NCBI GenBank assembly: GCA_947258385.1
Contig: CAMYII010000052.1
Location: 43,453 to 107,452 of the forward strand
Reading direction: 5' to 3'
Source of the DNA: Acidiferrobacterales bacterium
Lineage (GTDB): Bacteria > Pseudomonadota > Gammaproteobacteria > Acidiferrobacterales > SZUA-150
DNA: 64,000 nt
A model generated the notes under the pieces. The model was not told the DNA's origin. It searched no databases and saw only the letters and a list, made by a program, of their open reading frames with translations. Shown piece after piece: positions 17,702 to 27,953 of this stretch (within the stretch, counting starts at the first letter, position 1; every line of letters begins with the position of its first letter). Made by a program: the position numbers and the translations under genes.

Positions 17702-19252
17702 CTATTTGACTTGTGCCAGGCCTTCACCCCGCGGATCGCTGGCCGCCTGTAGACGGTTTGCTTTTTTGTCCCAGTACACGGCTTGCATATTGCCATAGCC
17801 GACCTCGCCGCGACCGTGGGCAAATTCCAGCGCGGCCAGCAAGACCATGGTAATGATGCGGCTGCCCCCGGGCGTTCCCAATACGACGACGGCATCCTCG
17901 CTTTCCAGAAACGTCGGCGTCATGCTGGACAGCGGCCGCTTGCCGGGGACGATCGCATTGGCCCGGCTGCCGACGAGCCCGTAGACGTTCGGCACACCCG
18001 GCTTAATGACAAAATCATCCATTTCATTGTTGAGCACGACACCGGTACCCGGGGGCATAAAAGCGGAACCGAATGGATAGTTGATGCTCAGCGTGGCCGC
18101 CACCCGGTTGCCTGCCCGGTCGATGACGGAAAAATGACTGGTATCCTGCCCTGTCCCCCCGGCCGAAGGCATATCCGCCCCAAGGCCGGTGCTTGCGTTG
18201 GCTCGCCCGGGATCGATCAGACCCCGCAAGCCGTCCGCATAAGCCTGCGACAACAAGCGCTCGATAGGCGCATCGATATAATCGGGGTCGCCCAGAAAGC
18301 GGGCGCGGTCGCGATACGCCAGACGCATGGCCTCGATGACAAGGTGACGGCGCTGCCAGCTTGGCAGACCGTCGAGCGAAAAACCGCCGAGGATATTCAA
18401 CATTTCCACCAACACAATACCGCCCGAAGACGGCGGGGCCGCGGAGGTAATGCGAATGCCGCGATAGCGCCCCTGCACCGGCCGCCGCTCCACTACGCGG
18501 TACTGTTGCAGATCCTTGAGCGTCCAGATTCCCCCGGCCTGGCGCACGCCCCGCACCAGGCGCCTGGCGACCACCCCGTCGTAGAACCCGCGCTTGCCCC
18601 TTTGAGCCAACTGTCTCAGGGTCGCCGCAAGCTCTGGCTGGGGGATGAGCGCACCCTCCGGCGGCACCTCACCATCGGCCAGAAATACCTTGGCCGCGGC
18701 CGGCGAGCGCCGTAACGCCTTCCGGCGCAACTGCGCCAGACGCTGATAACGCGGGCTCACGGCAAAGCCCTGTTCGGCGTAGTGGATGGCCGGGGCCAGG
18801 TTAACTGCAAGCGGCAGCCGGCCGTAGCGCTCGGCCAGATACACCAGGACCGCCGGTGTCCCGGGAATGGCGGCCGCCAGCGCCCCGTCCAAGGACGCGC
18901 GCGGGATAGGAACACCGTGGTGGTCGAGATACATATCGGCGGCGGCGGCGGCGGGCGCTTTCTCCCGGCCGTCAATCATGGTGTCACGATCATCGGCGGC
19001 ACGATGCAGCAGCCAGAAGCCGCCGCCGCCCAGGCCCGACCCCATGGGCTCGACCACGGCCAGCGCCGCGGTAATTGCCACCGCGGCATCGAAGGCGTTA
19101 CCACCGTGGGCCAGCACTTCATGTCCGGCGCGGGTCGCAAGCGGGTGGGCGCTCGCGATCGCGGCCGGCGGCGGCGACGCCGCCAGTGCCGCCCCCGGCG
19201 GTAGGACGAACCACCAGCAGGCGAGGGAGTACGCCAGCATCCTGATGGCCAT
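17702..19252 (-). CDS. ggt: Gamma-glutamyltransferase
   Basis: This Ntn-hydrolase precursor of about 516 aa cleaves the gamma-glutamyl bond of glutathione in the periplasm. It has an N-terminal signal peptide (MLAYSLACWWFVLPPGAALA), GGNAFDAAVAITAALAVVEP and GSGLGGGGFWL. The autoprocessing/nucleophile Thr lies in DTSHFSVID, followed by GTGVVLNNEMDDF and a GSRI-type loop. The chosen start (19252) lacks a clear ribosome site; ATG 19240 or 19348 are alternatives. It is separated from the upstream ferredoxin by a terminator, so it needs its own promoter. Function fits the gshAB genes at 1985. Confidence 0.88.
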   Translation of the reverse strand: MAIRMLAYSLACWWFVLPPGAALAASPPPAAIASAHPLATRAGHEVLAHGGNAFDAAVAITAALAVVEPMGSGLGGGGFWLLHRAADDRDTMIDGREKAPAAAAADMYLDHHGVPIPRASLDGALAAAIPGTPAVLVYLAERYGRLPLAVNLAPAIHYAEQGFAVSPRYQRLAQLRRKALRRSPAAAKVFLADGEVPPEGALIPQPELAATLRQLAQRGKRGFYDGVVARRLVRGVRQAGGIWTLKDLQQYRVVERRPVQGRYRGIRITSAAPPSSGGIVLVEMLNILGGFSLDGLPSWQRRHLVIEAMRLAYRDRARFLGDPDYIDAPIERLLSQAYADGLRGLIDPGRANASTGLGADMPSAGGTGQDTSHFSVIDRAGNRVAATLSINYPFGSAFMPPGTGVVLNNEMDDFVIKPGVPNVYGLVGSRANAIVPGKRPLSSMTPTFLESEDAVVVLGTPGGSRIITMVLLAALEFAHGRGEVGYGNMQAVYWDKKANRLQAASDPRGEGLAQVK

Positions 19253-19400
19253 GCGGCCGGTAAACGGCTGTCGCCACCACCGAGACCGGCGCCGGCCGCG
19301 CCCCGGAATCGAGGTCAGGGCAGGGCGCGCCGGTCTCGGGTCTACCATGCCGGGAGGGGATTTCATCTTAGTGTGCGCGCCATGCATCGAGAGGCCGAAA

Positions 19401-19427
19401 CCAAAAAAAGCGGCATCCGCCGCTTTT
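19401..19427 (-). terminator. Rho-independent terminator of the ferredoxin gene
   Basis: On the minus strand AAAGCGGC-GGAT-GCCGCTTT is followed by a T run, 22 bp after the ferredoxin stop. The stem is perfect over eight pairs. Confidence 0.88.
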
Positions 19428-19449
19428 CTGGTCTCTGCGTGAAGCTCGC

Positions 19450-19728
<279 letters not shown>

Positions 19729-19749
19729 TCAGGATTGATACCGGCAATG

Positions 19750-20838
<1,089 letters not shown>

Positions 20839-20858
<20 letters not shown>

Positions 20859-22143
20859 CCACAGTCACGAGCTTGTCGGGATCGATGCGGCGGCGGAAGG
20901 CATCACGGATCTGTGCGGCGGTGACCGCCTGGACCGCCGGGATAAAGTCTTCCAGATAGCTCAGCGGCAAGTCATAGAAGCCGATCACGGCGAGGTATCC
21001 AACGATGTTCTGATTGCTGTCGATACGCAACGGAAATCCGCCCGTCAGGTTTTTCTGCACCGCGAGCAGTTCCTCTTCGGTGGGTCCGTTGTCTATGAAT
21101 TCCTGCAGGGTCGTGCGCACCAGAGTTAAGGCCTTGTCACGTTCCGCGTTCCGCGTCTGCAAGCCCATTGTGAATGGTCCCTCGACGCGCATAGGCGCGA
21201 AATAACTGTAAACGCTGTACGACAATCCGCGCTTCTCCCGGATCTCTTCGGACAGGCGCGACACCAGTCCGCCCCCGCCCAGGATATGATTGCCTATATA
21301 GAGCGGAAAATAATCCGGATCCTTGCGATGCATGCCTGGCTGGCCCAGGCGCAAGTGGGTCTGCGTGGAGGGAAACTCCATGCGCTGTTCAACGGCACTG
21401 TCTGGGCGCAAGACCTCAGGTAGCGCGGCCGCCGGCCTCCCCCGGGGCAGCCGGCCGGCCAGACGTCGGGCGAGGCGCTTTGCCCGCCGCGGGCTGAGAT
21501 CACCGACCATCGCCAATACGGCATTGGCGCCGACGTAATATTCCCGGTGGTGTCGCACCAGGTCCTCGCGCGTAAGGGCTTTGAGCCCCTGCTCATCGCC
21601 GGCCGGATGATGCGCGTAGGGGTGTGAGCCGTAAAGCACCCGGAAGAAGGTCTTCTCAGCGACCGCGGCCGGCGATTCGGCCTCCTGGCGCAACGCGACC
21701 AGCGCGCGCTGCCGTTCCCGTTCCAGGCTGGACGCGGGGAAGGTCGGGGCCAATAGAATATCGCGCAATACACCAACCGCGGGCTTCAGCAACTCCGCCT
21801 GCGAGAGACTGCGCAGATTCAACAGTGTCATGTCCCGCTTACTGGACACGCTGAACTGGACCCCGCGATCTTCAAAGGAGCGCGCGATGCCATCCGCATC
21901 CCTATTTCCCGCGCCTTCTTTCAGCATCGCGGCAGTCATCCTGGCAAGCCCGTTCCTGCCCGCGGGATCACGGGCACTGCCTGCGTCAAATACGACGCTG
22001 ATCTGCAGCATCGGCAGTTCGTGGCTCTCAACGAAATAAACACGCACCCCGTTATCGAGGGTCCAGTGCTGAATGTCGGGCGAGGCGAGAGCGCCGGCGC
22101 TCGCCCACAGCAGGCAGAGCAGAACGAGGCGTTTAACGCTCAT
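20839..22143 (-). CDS. M16 peptidase family, non-catalytic partner subunit
   Basis: This 434-aa periplasmic protein has a signal peptide (MSVKRLVLLCLLWASAGALA). It has the M16 fold, but the HxxEH zinc motif is absent: the equivalent region reads RNGLARMTAAMLKEG. The R/Y pair region is kept (REKRGLSYSVYSYF). In this family a catalytic and a non-catalytic subunit, encoded side by side, form the closed chamber. ATG 22143 has GAAGGAGGA five bases upstream, which decides the start over a Met 15 bases earlier. It overlaps the upstream partner gene by 11 bp. Confidence 0.9.
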
Positions 22144-23512
22144 CGAATCCTCCTTCAACGGGTTTGCGTTGCTCTTGTTGGTTGATCGGCTGAGGATCGA
22201 GCACAGTCCTTGTTAAGTTGGATTCCACCAGGTATTTCCTGGCGACCGCCTGCACCTGCGCGGCCGTAACCTTGTTGACCCGCCGCACGTAGCTGTCAAT
22301 CATCCTGTGATCCAGTCCGACCGTTTCCAACTTACCGATGCGCATGGCCTGGGAAAACACCGAATCGCGACCGAAGACATCCGCGGCCACCACTTGTGCC
22401 TTGACCCGTTTGAGTTCGGCCTCACTGATCCGCTCCTTTTGTAGGCGTTTGAGCTGTGCCTGGATCGCCTGTTCCAGCTCATCGATGCCATGGCCCTTGG
22501 CCGGCGTACCGTCGATCATGAACAGGGTCGGGGCGCGCCCGGTGGCGCCATAGGATACATCGGTCTGCGCCGCGACCTGTTGACCTCTGACCAGGTCACT
22601 GGCGAAACGCGCGCTGTTGCCGCCATCCAGCACGCCGGCCAACACGCTCAATGCATACGCCTCCCAGTCGTCGTCACCGCCGCCGCTTAACACCGGGACG
22701 TGGTAACCCATGATCAGATAGGGCAGCTCCGCCGGCGCCGACACGCGGCTGCCGCGCAATGCTTTTTGCTGGGGTTCTGCCGGGAGCACGGCGGGATTGA
22801 GCGAGCTCGGCTCCAACGGGCCGAAGTATTTCTCAGCCAGGGCGAATACCTCTTTGGGCTCAACATCGCCCACGACCACAAGGGTGGCGTTGTTGGGCGC
22901 ATACCAGCGTTGGTACCAGTCTTGCAGCGCCTTGACGGTCAACCCTTGCAGATCGTCCATCCAGCCGATGATCGGATCCTTATAGGGGTGGACCCGGTAG
23001 GCCGTGGCCATGAATTTTTCATAGGCCAGCGCCTGCGGTTGGTCTTCGGTGCGCAGGCGCCGCTCTTCCATCACCACCTGCAGCTCCTTGCGGAACTCCT
23101 GTTCGTTAAGTTGCAGGTTGCGCATGCGATCGGCCTCCAGCTCGAAACTGATCGGCAGGCGCGACTTCTCCAATTGCTGAAAATAGGCGGTATAATCGCG
23201 ACCCGTGAAGGCATTCTCGCGCCCGCCGTTCTCGGCGATAATGCGTGAGAACTCACCCGGCTCCAGCCGGCGGGTGCCCTTGAACATCATGTGTTCCAAC
23301 ACATGCGAAATACCCGTCAGACCGCTGGGTTCGTCGATGGCGCCGACCTTGTACCAGATCTGCGAGACCACCACCGGTGCGCGGTGGTCCTTGCCGACAA
23401 TGACTTTGAGGCCGTTGTCGAGGGTGGTTTCCTGTACGACGGGGCCCTTGGTGCAAGCGCCGGCCAACGCCACGCTGAGCAGGCCAATTATCGGTAATAC
23501 GTTTTTTATCAT
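22133..23512 (-). CDS. M16 zinc metallopeptidase, catalytic subunit
   Basis: This 459-aa exported peptidase has the inverted zinc motif HVLEH (70-74) in GISHVLEHMMFKGT, followed by the conserved NAFTGRDYTAYF and the distal Glu region. A hydrophobic signal ends at C20 (ALAGAC), possibly a lipoprotein although the lipobox is imperfect. ATG 23512 is supported by AAGGAAG five bases upstream. It pairs with the next gene, which lacks HxxEH. Substrates are unknown; relatives degrade peptides in the periplasm. It is divergent from ftsY. Confidence 0.92.
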   Translation of the reverse strand: MIKNVLPIIGLLSVALAGACTKGPVVQETTLDNGLKVIVGKDHRAPVVVSQIWYKVGAIDEPSGLTGISHVLEHMMFKGTRRLEPGEFSRIIAENGGRENAFTGRDYTAYFQQLEKSRLPISFELEADRMRNLQLNEQEFRKELQVVMEERRLRTEDQPQALAYEKFMATAYRVHPYKDPIIGWMDDLQGLTVKALQDWYQRWYAPNNATLVVVGDVEPKEVFALAEKYFGPLEPSSLNPAVLPAEPQQKALRGSRVSAPAELPYLIMGYHVPVLSGGGDDDWEAYALSVLAGVLDGGNSARFASDLVRGQQVAAQTDVSYGATGRAPTLFMIDGTPAKGHGIDELEQAIQAQLKRLQKERISEAELKRVKAQVVAADVFGRDSVFSQAMRIGKLETVGLDHRMIDSYVRRVNKVTAAQVQAVARKYLVESNLTRTVLDPQPINQQEQRKPVEGGFDER

Positions 23513-23650
23513 CAGGCTTCCTTTAACCATACTTCTCACCAATGCTAGGATAACGCAGTTGGTGGATTAAGGAAGCCCTGATTGACTCAGAGCTTCCGGT
23601 CGTTCACGAACTGCCTTTTTCAGTCGCTTCTTACAATATAACGATGCTTT

Positions 23651-24613
23651 ATGACCCATTCTCATACCAGAAAGTTCGACGAGGCCCGGCGCGGGGTGAT
23701 GGGCCGGCTGACGGCCAAGCTCGGCGCGACGCGCGATGCCTTCGGCCGCGGCCTGGGTGACTTGCTGCTCGGCAGGCGGGAACTCGATGATGAACTGATC
23801 GAGGCGCTCGAGGCGCTGCTGTTGACGGCCGATGCCGGCATCGAGGTCACGCAGGAAATCATCGAGACCGTTACCGAGCAGATAGCGCGCAGGCAACTGG
23901 CCGACAGCGCTGCGGTCTACGCACTGGTCAGACGGCGCCTGGGCGAGATCCTGCAGCCCTGCGCCCTTCCCTTGACCATCGCGAAGGAATGCGCGCCTTT
24001 TGTCATCATGGTAGTGGGCGTCAACGGCGTAGGCAAGACCACTACCATCGGCAAGCTGGTACATCGGTTCAAAACTGAGGGCTACAAAACCATGCTTGCC
24101 GCCGCCGACACCTTCCGCGCCGCCGCCGTTGAGCAATTGCAGGTATGGGGTGAGCGCAACGATGTACCGGTGATTGCGCAGCAGACCGGGGCGGATGCCG
24201 CCGCCGTGACCCACGACGCCGTACAGGCGGCGAAGGCCCGTGGCACGGATATCCTGATAGTGGACACCGCCGGGCGACAGCACACACATGTTGATCTCAT
24301 GCAGGAGCTGAAGAAGATCAAGCGCGTGATCGCAAAGATTGATGCGAACGCCCCGCATGAGGTGTTGATGGTGCTGGATGCCGGCACCGGGCAGAACGCC
24401 TTATCCCAGTTGCATCATTTTAATGAGGCCGTCGGCATCACCGGTCTCTGTCTCACCAAGCTCGACGGTACCGCCAAGGGCGGCATTCTGCTGGCCATCG
24501 CCAGAGATACAAGGCTGCCGATCCGCTTTATTGGCCTGGGCGAGGACCTGGACGATCTGCGTCAGTTCGACGCACAGGAGTTTGTCGATGCCCTAATGCC
24601 TGAACAACAGTAG
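23651..24613 (+). CDS. ftsY: FtsY, signal recognition particle receptor
   Basis: This 320-aa SRP-type GTPase docks SRP-ribosome complexes at the inner membrane. It has the four-helix N domain and a G domain with GVNGVGKTTT (123-132), DTAGRQ, TKLDGTAKGG and a closing GLGEDLDDLRQFD. It lacks the long acidic A domain of E. coli FtsY, starting almost at the N domain. No good ribosome site precedes the ATG. It heads the conserved ftsY-ftsE-ftsX-rpoH cluster, with an unusual repeat-filled gap before ftsE. Confidence 0.96.
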   Translation: MTHSHTRKFDEARRGVMGRLTAKLGATRDAFGRGLGDLLLGRRELDDELIEALEALLLTADAGIEVTQEIIETVTEQIARRQLADSAAVYALVRRRLGEILQPCALPLTIAKECAPFVIMVVGVNGVGKTTTIGKLVHRFKTEGYKTMLAAADTFRAAAVEQLQVWGERNDVPVIAQQTGADAAAVTHDAVQAAKARGTDILIVDTAGRQHTHVDLMQELKKIKRVIAKIDANAPHEVLMVLDAGTGQNALSQLHHFNEAVGITGLCLTKLDGTAKGGILLAIARDTRLPIRFIGLGEDLDDLRQFDAQEFVDALMPEQQ

Positions 24614-24627
24614 CAAGTTTCAAGATT

Positions 24628-24773
24628 CAAGTAGCAAGAATTCAAAACAGCCGTGCTGTAGCCAGTTTTTTCTTGCTACTTGCTACTTGCTACTTGTCAC
24701 TAGCAACTTGTCACTAGCAACTTGTCACTTGTATCTTGTATCTGAATTTTTTGTATCTTGTATCTGAATTTTT
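24628..24773. repeat. Hierarchical short tandem repeats and 13-bp inverted repeat between ftsY and ftsE
   Basis: CAAGTAGCAAGAA (24628-24640) is perfectly inverted at 24670-24682, with a loop that itself holds ACAGC-CGT-GCTGT. From 24672 the sequence is CTTGCTA three times, then the 14-mer CTTGTCACTAGCAA twice, then the 22-mer GTATCTTGTATCTGAATTTTTT in two near copies, which ends at the ftsE ATG. The composition is unlike the GC-rich genes on both sides. Confidence 0.9.
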
Positions 24774-25445
24774 ATGATTCATTTCAGCAATGTCTTCAAA
24801 CGCTACGAGAGCGGCTACGATGCGCTCAGAGGCGTCAACTTTCACCTGGAGCGCGAAGAGATGGCGTTTCTTACCGGCCATTCCGGCGCCGGCAAGAGCA
24901 CTTTATTGAAGCTCATCACTCTGATCGAGCGCCCCAGCCGGGGTCACTGTGTCGTCAACAGCAAGAACCTACTGAAGCTGCCCCGCTGGCGCATTCCCTA
25001 TTTCCGCCGCGACATCGGCTTTGTGTTTCAGGACCACAGGCTGCTGTTCGATCGTACGGTGTTCGACAACGTGGCCCTGCCCCTGGTCGTGTCCGGCGGC
25101 AACTACAAGGAAACCGTGCGGCGCGTGCACGCGGCCCTGGACAAGGTCGGCCTGCTCAACAAAGAAAAGATGTACCCGATCACGCTCTCCGGCGGTGAAC
25201 AACAACGCGTGGGCATCGCCCGGGCGGTGGTCAACAAACCGCCCTTGTTGCTGGCGGACGAGCCGACCGGGAATCTCGATGAGGCCCTTTCCGATGAGCT
25301 GATCGACCTGTTTCAGGACTTCAATCACCATGGCGTGACCGTGCTGATTGCGACTCATGATCTGCGTCAGGTGCGCCGTCTGGACAGACGTGTGCTGCAA
25401 TTGGCGCAGGGGCAACTCATCTACGACAGCATCGCCGACGCCTGA
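24774..25445 (+). CDS. ftsE: FtsE, cell-division ABC ATPase
   Basis: This 223-aa ABC ATPase works with FtsX at the divisome to control peptidoglycan hydrolases. It has Walker A GHSGAGKS (35-42), Q-loop VFQDHRLL, signature [14 protein letters not shown], Walker [13 protein letters not shown] and H-loop ATHD. The ATG follows an AT-rich repeat with no visible Shine-Dalgarno. The stop overlaps the ftsX ATG (TGATG). Confidence 0.95.
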   Translation: MIHFSNVFKRYESGYDALRGVNFHLEREEMAFLTGHSGAGKSTLLKLITLIERPSRGHCVVNSKNLLKLPRWRIPYFRRDIGFVFQDHRLLFDRTVFDNVALPLVVSGGNYKETVRRVHAALDKVGLLNKEKMYPITLSGGEQQRVGIARAVVNKPPLLLADEPTGNLDEALSDELIDLFQDFNHHGVTVLIATHDLRQVRRLDRRVLQLAQGQLIYDSIADA

Positions 25446-26359
25446 TGAAGAATTATCTGCTGCGGCATCTGCAGGTCTTTTTCTACACGCTTGGGCAACT
25501 GGCGCGCACGCCGTTTTCCTCGTTCATGACCATGGCGGTCATCGGCATCACGCTGGCCCTGCCCGCCGGGCTGTATGTGCTGATCGATAATATCCAGACC
25601 GCGAGCGTGGGTTGGGATGGCAAGGCGCAGATATCGGTGTTCCTCAAACCGGGTACCACGCAGCAACAGGCACGGGCGCTGGAGACAAAAATCCGTCACC
25701 TGCGGCCGGTGGAGTCAGTGCAGTATATTTCACCCGAGGCCGCGATGGAGGAGTTCAAACGCCTGTCGGGCTTTGGTGGCGCCCTCGATGCGCTGGAGCA
25801 TAATCCACTACCGGCGGTGCTGGTGATCCGGCCCGGCGACGGCCACAGCGACCCGGAAAGCCTCCAGGGCCTGGTGGCGTCGCTGCGCGGCTTCGGCGAC
25901 GCCGATCTGGTGCAGCTCGATCTGGAATGGGTCAAGCGGCTGCACCTGCTGCTGCGCCTGGCCGAGCGCGGCGTCTGGCTGCTGGCCGTGCTGCTGGGGC
26001 TGGCGGTGCTGCTGACCATCGGCAATACCATCCGCCTGGCCATCCTCAACCGCCGCGATGAGATCGAGATCATCAAGCTCATCGGCGGTACGAATGCCTT
26101 TATCCGCCGGCCTTTCCTGTATTCGGGGCTGCTGCAGGGCCTGTTTGGCGCCGGCATCGCCTGGGTGCTGGTACAGACCGGCCTGCTCCTGTTGACTGGG
26201 CCGGTCCGGGAGCTGGCGACCCTGTATGCCAGTCCGTTTGGCGTCCAGGGGCTCGACACGCCGACCTCGCTCGCCCTGCTGGCCAGCGGCGCCCTGCTGG
26301 GCTGGCTGGGCTCACGGCTGGCCGTGGGGCGCCACCTGCGGGAAATCGAGCCCTCCTAG
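25445..26359 (+). CDS. ftsX: FtsX, cell-division ABC permease
   Basis: This 304-aa protein has four transmembrane helices. The first (about 25-45, SFMTMAVIGITLALPAGLYVL) is followed by a periplasmic loop (about 50-155) that recruits the amidase activator. Three helices follow in the C-terminal FtsX/MacB-type domain, including the conserved RRDEIEIIKLIGGTNAFIRRPFLYSG stretch. It is co-translated with ftsE. A 190-bp regulatory gap separates it from rpoH. Confidence 0.95.
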   Translation: MKNYLLRHLQVFFYTLGQLARTPFSSFMTMAVIGITLALPAGLYVLIDNIQTASVGWDGKAQISVFLKPGTTQQQARALETKIRHLRPVESVQYISPEAAMEEFKRLSGFGGALDALEHNPLPAVLVIRPGDGHSDPESLQGLVASLRGFGDADLVQLDLEWVKRLHLLLRLAERGVWLLAVLLGLAVLLTIGNTIRLAILNRRDEIEIIKLIGGTNAFIRRPFLYSGLLQGLFGAGIAWVLVQTGLLLLTGPVRELATLYASPFGVQGLDTPTSLALLASGALLGWLGSRLAVGRHLREIEPS

Positions 26360-26451
26360 GCGATAAGTGCTGTCTATGGGCAACACAATTATTTGATTGC
26401 CCGATTTGTGCAGGCTCAATGCGATTTTTCGGGATTTTTGGCAAAATCTTG

Positions 26452-26457
26452 TATAAT
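26452..26457 (+). promoter_or_regulatory. -10 element of the rpoH promoter
   Basis: TATAAT lies in an AT-rich stretch 92 bp before the rpoH ATG. The -35 position (TCGGGA at 17 bp) is poor, so activity may need another factor. A start near 26464 would place the CIRCE element at about +12 to +38, inside the transcribed leader, as is usual for CIRCE. Confidence 0.55.
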
Positions 26458-26475
26458 TGAGAACTTCTCCGGGTA

Positions 26476-26502
26476 TTGGCACTCATATCCCGCGAGTGCT
26501 AA
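26476..26502 (+). promoter_or_regulatory. CIRCE operator (HrcA-binding site) upstream of rpoH
   Basis: The sequence is TTGGCACTC - 9 bases - GAGTGCTAA. The CIRCE consensus is TTAGCACTC-N9-GAGTGCTAA, so 17 of 18 arm positions match and the spacer is exactly nine. It lies 46 bp upstream of the rpoH ATG and directly after a TATAAT box. HrcA, the heat-shock repressor whose activity depends on GroEL, would thereby control the heat-shock sigma factor. Confidence 0.88.
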
Positions 26503-26548
26503 AATAAGCGCATATTAGAGGATACTTATACTAACCCTTAGGACAGCA

Positions 26549-27418
26549 ATGACAAAAGCGATGACACAGACATTCCCACTAGCGATCAACTTCCATACGG
26601 AAGGAGGGCTGGCCACTTATATTCGGGCGGTCAATACCCTGCCGACACTCAGCGCCGAGGAGGAACAGGAACTGGCGCTGAGTTATCGCGAGAAGGGCGA
26701 CCTGGACGCCGCGCGCCAGCTGGTGTTGTCCCAGCTGCGGACGGTGGTGCGCGTGGCCCGCGGCTTCGGCGGCTATGGCCTGCCCCAGGCCGACCTCATT
26801 CAGGAGGGCAATATCGGCCTGATGAAGGCGGTCAAGAATTTTGACCCGATGCGCCGCGTGCGCCTGGTTTCGTTCGCCATGCACTGGATCCGGGCCGAGA
26901 TCTATGACTTCGTCCTGAAAAACTGGCGCATCGTCAAGGTGGCCACCACCAAGGCACAGCGCAAACTGTTTTTCAACCTGCGCAAATCCCGCTCGCACCT
27001 GGGCTGGATGAGCCAGAACGAGGTCGAGGACCTGGCGGATAACCTCGATGTCTCCGAGAAGCAGGTGCTTGAAATGGAGTCCCGTCTGAGCGGCTCGGAC
27101 GTGCCGTTCGACGCCAGCGACAGCGGCGACGATGAGGATTTTTTTGTCGCCCCCGCCGGTTATCTCCAGGACATGCGCTACAACCCCGAGACCCTGGTGA
27201 GTCAGTCTGACCAGGAGAGCGAACGCAGCGAGCAGATCGCCGATGCGCTCGCGACCCTGGATGACCGCAGCCGCGACATCATTCAGCGCCGCTGGCTGGA
27301 TGACGAAAACAAACCGACGCTGCATGAGCTCGCTGAAGAGTACAACATCTCCGCCGAGCGCATCCGGCAAATCGAGAAAAAGGCGCTCGCGGTAATGAAA
27401 AACAGTCTCGCGGCCTAA
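26549..27418 (+). CDS. rpoH: RpoH, heat-shock sigma factor (sigma32)
   Basis: This 289-aa sigma factor directs RNA polymerase to heat-shock promoters. Region 2 includes DLIQEGNIGLMKAVKNFDP and the -10-binding RLVSFAMHWIRAEIYDFVLKNW. The RpoH box QRKLFFNLR (137-145) is diagnostic and is involved in chaperone- and FtsH-dependent turnover. Region 4 ends RDIIQRRWL...TLHELAEEYNISAERIRQIEKKAL. It is the last gene of the ftsYEX-rpoH cluster and is followed by a perfect intrinsic terminator. A CIRCE site in its leader implies HrcA repression in addition to the usual protein-level control. Confidence 0.97.
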   Translation: MTKAMTQTFPLAINFHTEGGLATYIRAVNTLPTLSAEEEQELALSYREKGDLDAARQLVLSQLRTVVRVARGFGGYGLPQADLIQEGNIGLMKAVKNFDPMRRVRLVSFAMHWIRAEIYDFVLKNWRIVKVATTKAQRKLFFNLRKSRSHLGWMSQNEVEDLADNLDVSEKQVLEMESRLSGSDVPFDASDSGDDEDFFVAPAGYLQDMRYNPETLVSQSDQESERSEQIADALATLDDRSRDIIQRRWLDDENKPTLHELAEEYNISAERIRQIEKKALAVMKNSLAA

Positions 27419-27455
27419 GCGCTTCGAATTTTCTCGCGGACATTGTTCGTATTAT

Positions 27456-27485
27456 GGGCTTCCACCAGGAAGCCCTTTCTGTTTT
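27456..27485 (+). terminator. Rho-independent terminator of rpoH
   Basis: GGGCTTCC-ACCA-GGAAGCCC (27456-27475) is a perfect eight-pair stem with a four-base loop, followed by TTTCTGTTTT. It lies 37 bp after the rpoH stop and 10 bp before the next ATG. Confidence 0.9.
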
Positions 27486-27495
27486 CATAAAGCGC

Positions 27496-27930
27496 ATGAC
27501 CGTGGTCGATTCAACGTTAGCAGGCTCAGCGTTCTTTTTCGATCGCCAGGGCGATCATGAACAAGATATACTGATCGGATCGCGTCTCAAAGAGGCGGAT
27601 AAGAACGAGAAAGAGAAGCGAATTTTCTGTGCAAGCTGCGGGCAGGTGATCACGCATCAGGACGAGCGTATCACCGTGCAGGGCGGCCACGAGCACCGCT
27701 TCGCCAACCCCCACCGGATTGGATTTCATATCGGCTGCTTCCGGCAGGCCAAGGGCTGTACGCAGATGGGGGAGAGGACCAAGGAGTGGGCCTGGTTTGC
27801 GGGCTATACCTGGCAAATCGCCTTGTGCGGCCAATGCCGCACGCACCTGGGCTGGCGCTTCGACTCGCCGGACCACCGCTTCTACGGGCTGATCGTCAAC
27901 CGCCTGACTTCACGCGGCCGAACCGGCTGA
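27496..27930 (+). CDS. CULT-domain (cereblon-type) protein
   Basis: This 144-aa protein ends in a CULT domain, the thalidomide-binding fold of eukaryotic cereblon. Zinc ligands C45, C48, C111 and C114 and the tri-Trp cage W100, W106 and W120 keep the spacing of human cereblon (C323/C326/C391/C394; W380/W386/W400). Motifs are FCASCG, WFAGYTW and CRTHLGWRF. Bacterial single-domain CULT proteins are known structurally, but their natural role is not settled; they bind uracil- and glutarimide-like rings. The first ~40 residues are charged and not conserved in appearance. The ATG at 27496 is used because an earlier in-frame ATG lies within the rpoH terminator. Confidence 0.88.
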   Translation: MTVVDSTLAGSAFFFDRQGDHEQDILIGSRLKEADKNEKEKRIFCASCGQVITHQDERITVQGGHEHRFANPHRIGFHIGCFRQAKGCTQMGERTKEWAWFAGYTWQIALCGQCRTHLGWRFDSPDHRFYGLIVNRLTSRGRTG

Positions 27931-27953
27931 GGTGGCGTCCCGCCGCGTGAGCG

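Noticed and set aside
23515..23577. 9-bp inverted repeat GGCTTCCTT/AAGGAAGCC between the M16 genes and ftsY
   Set aside because: One arm is the ribosome site of the M16 gene; the match may be chance and no known operator fits.
24672..24773. CRISPR-like array
   Set aside because: Repeat units are 7, 14 and 22 bases, directly adjoining, with no unique spacers and no cas genes.
26476..26502. Sigma54 promoter suggested by TTGGCAC before rpoH
   Set aside because: The -12 element (TTGC at the right distance) is missing, while the whole stretch fits CIRCE with exact arms and spacing.
27454..27495. Upstream ATG start for the CULT gene
   Set aside because: It would translate the rpoH terminator hairpin and T tract; the ATG at 27496 follows directly.
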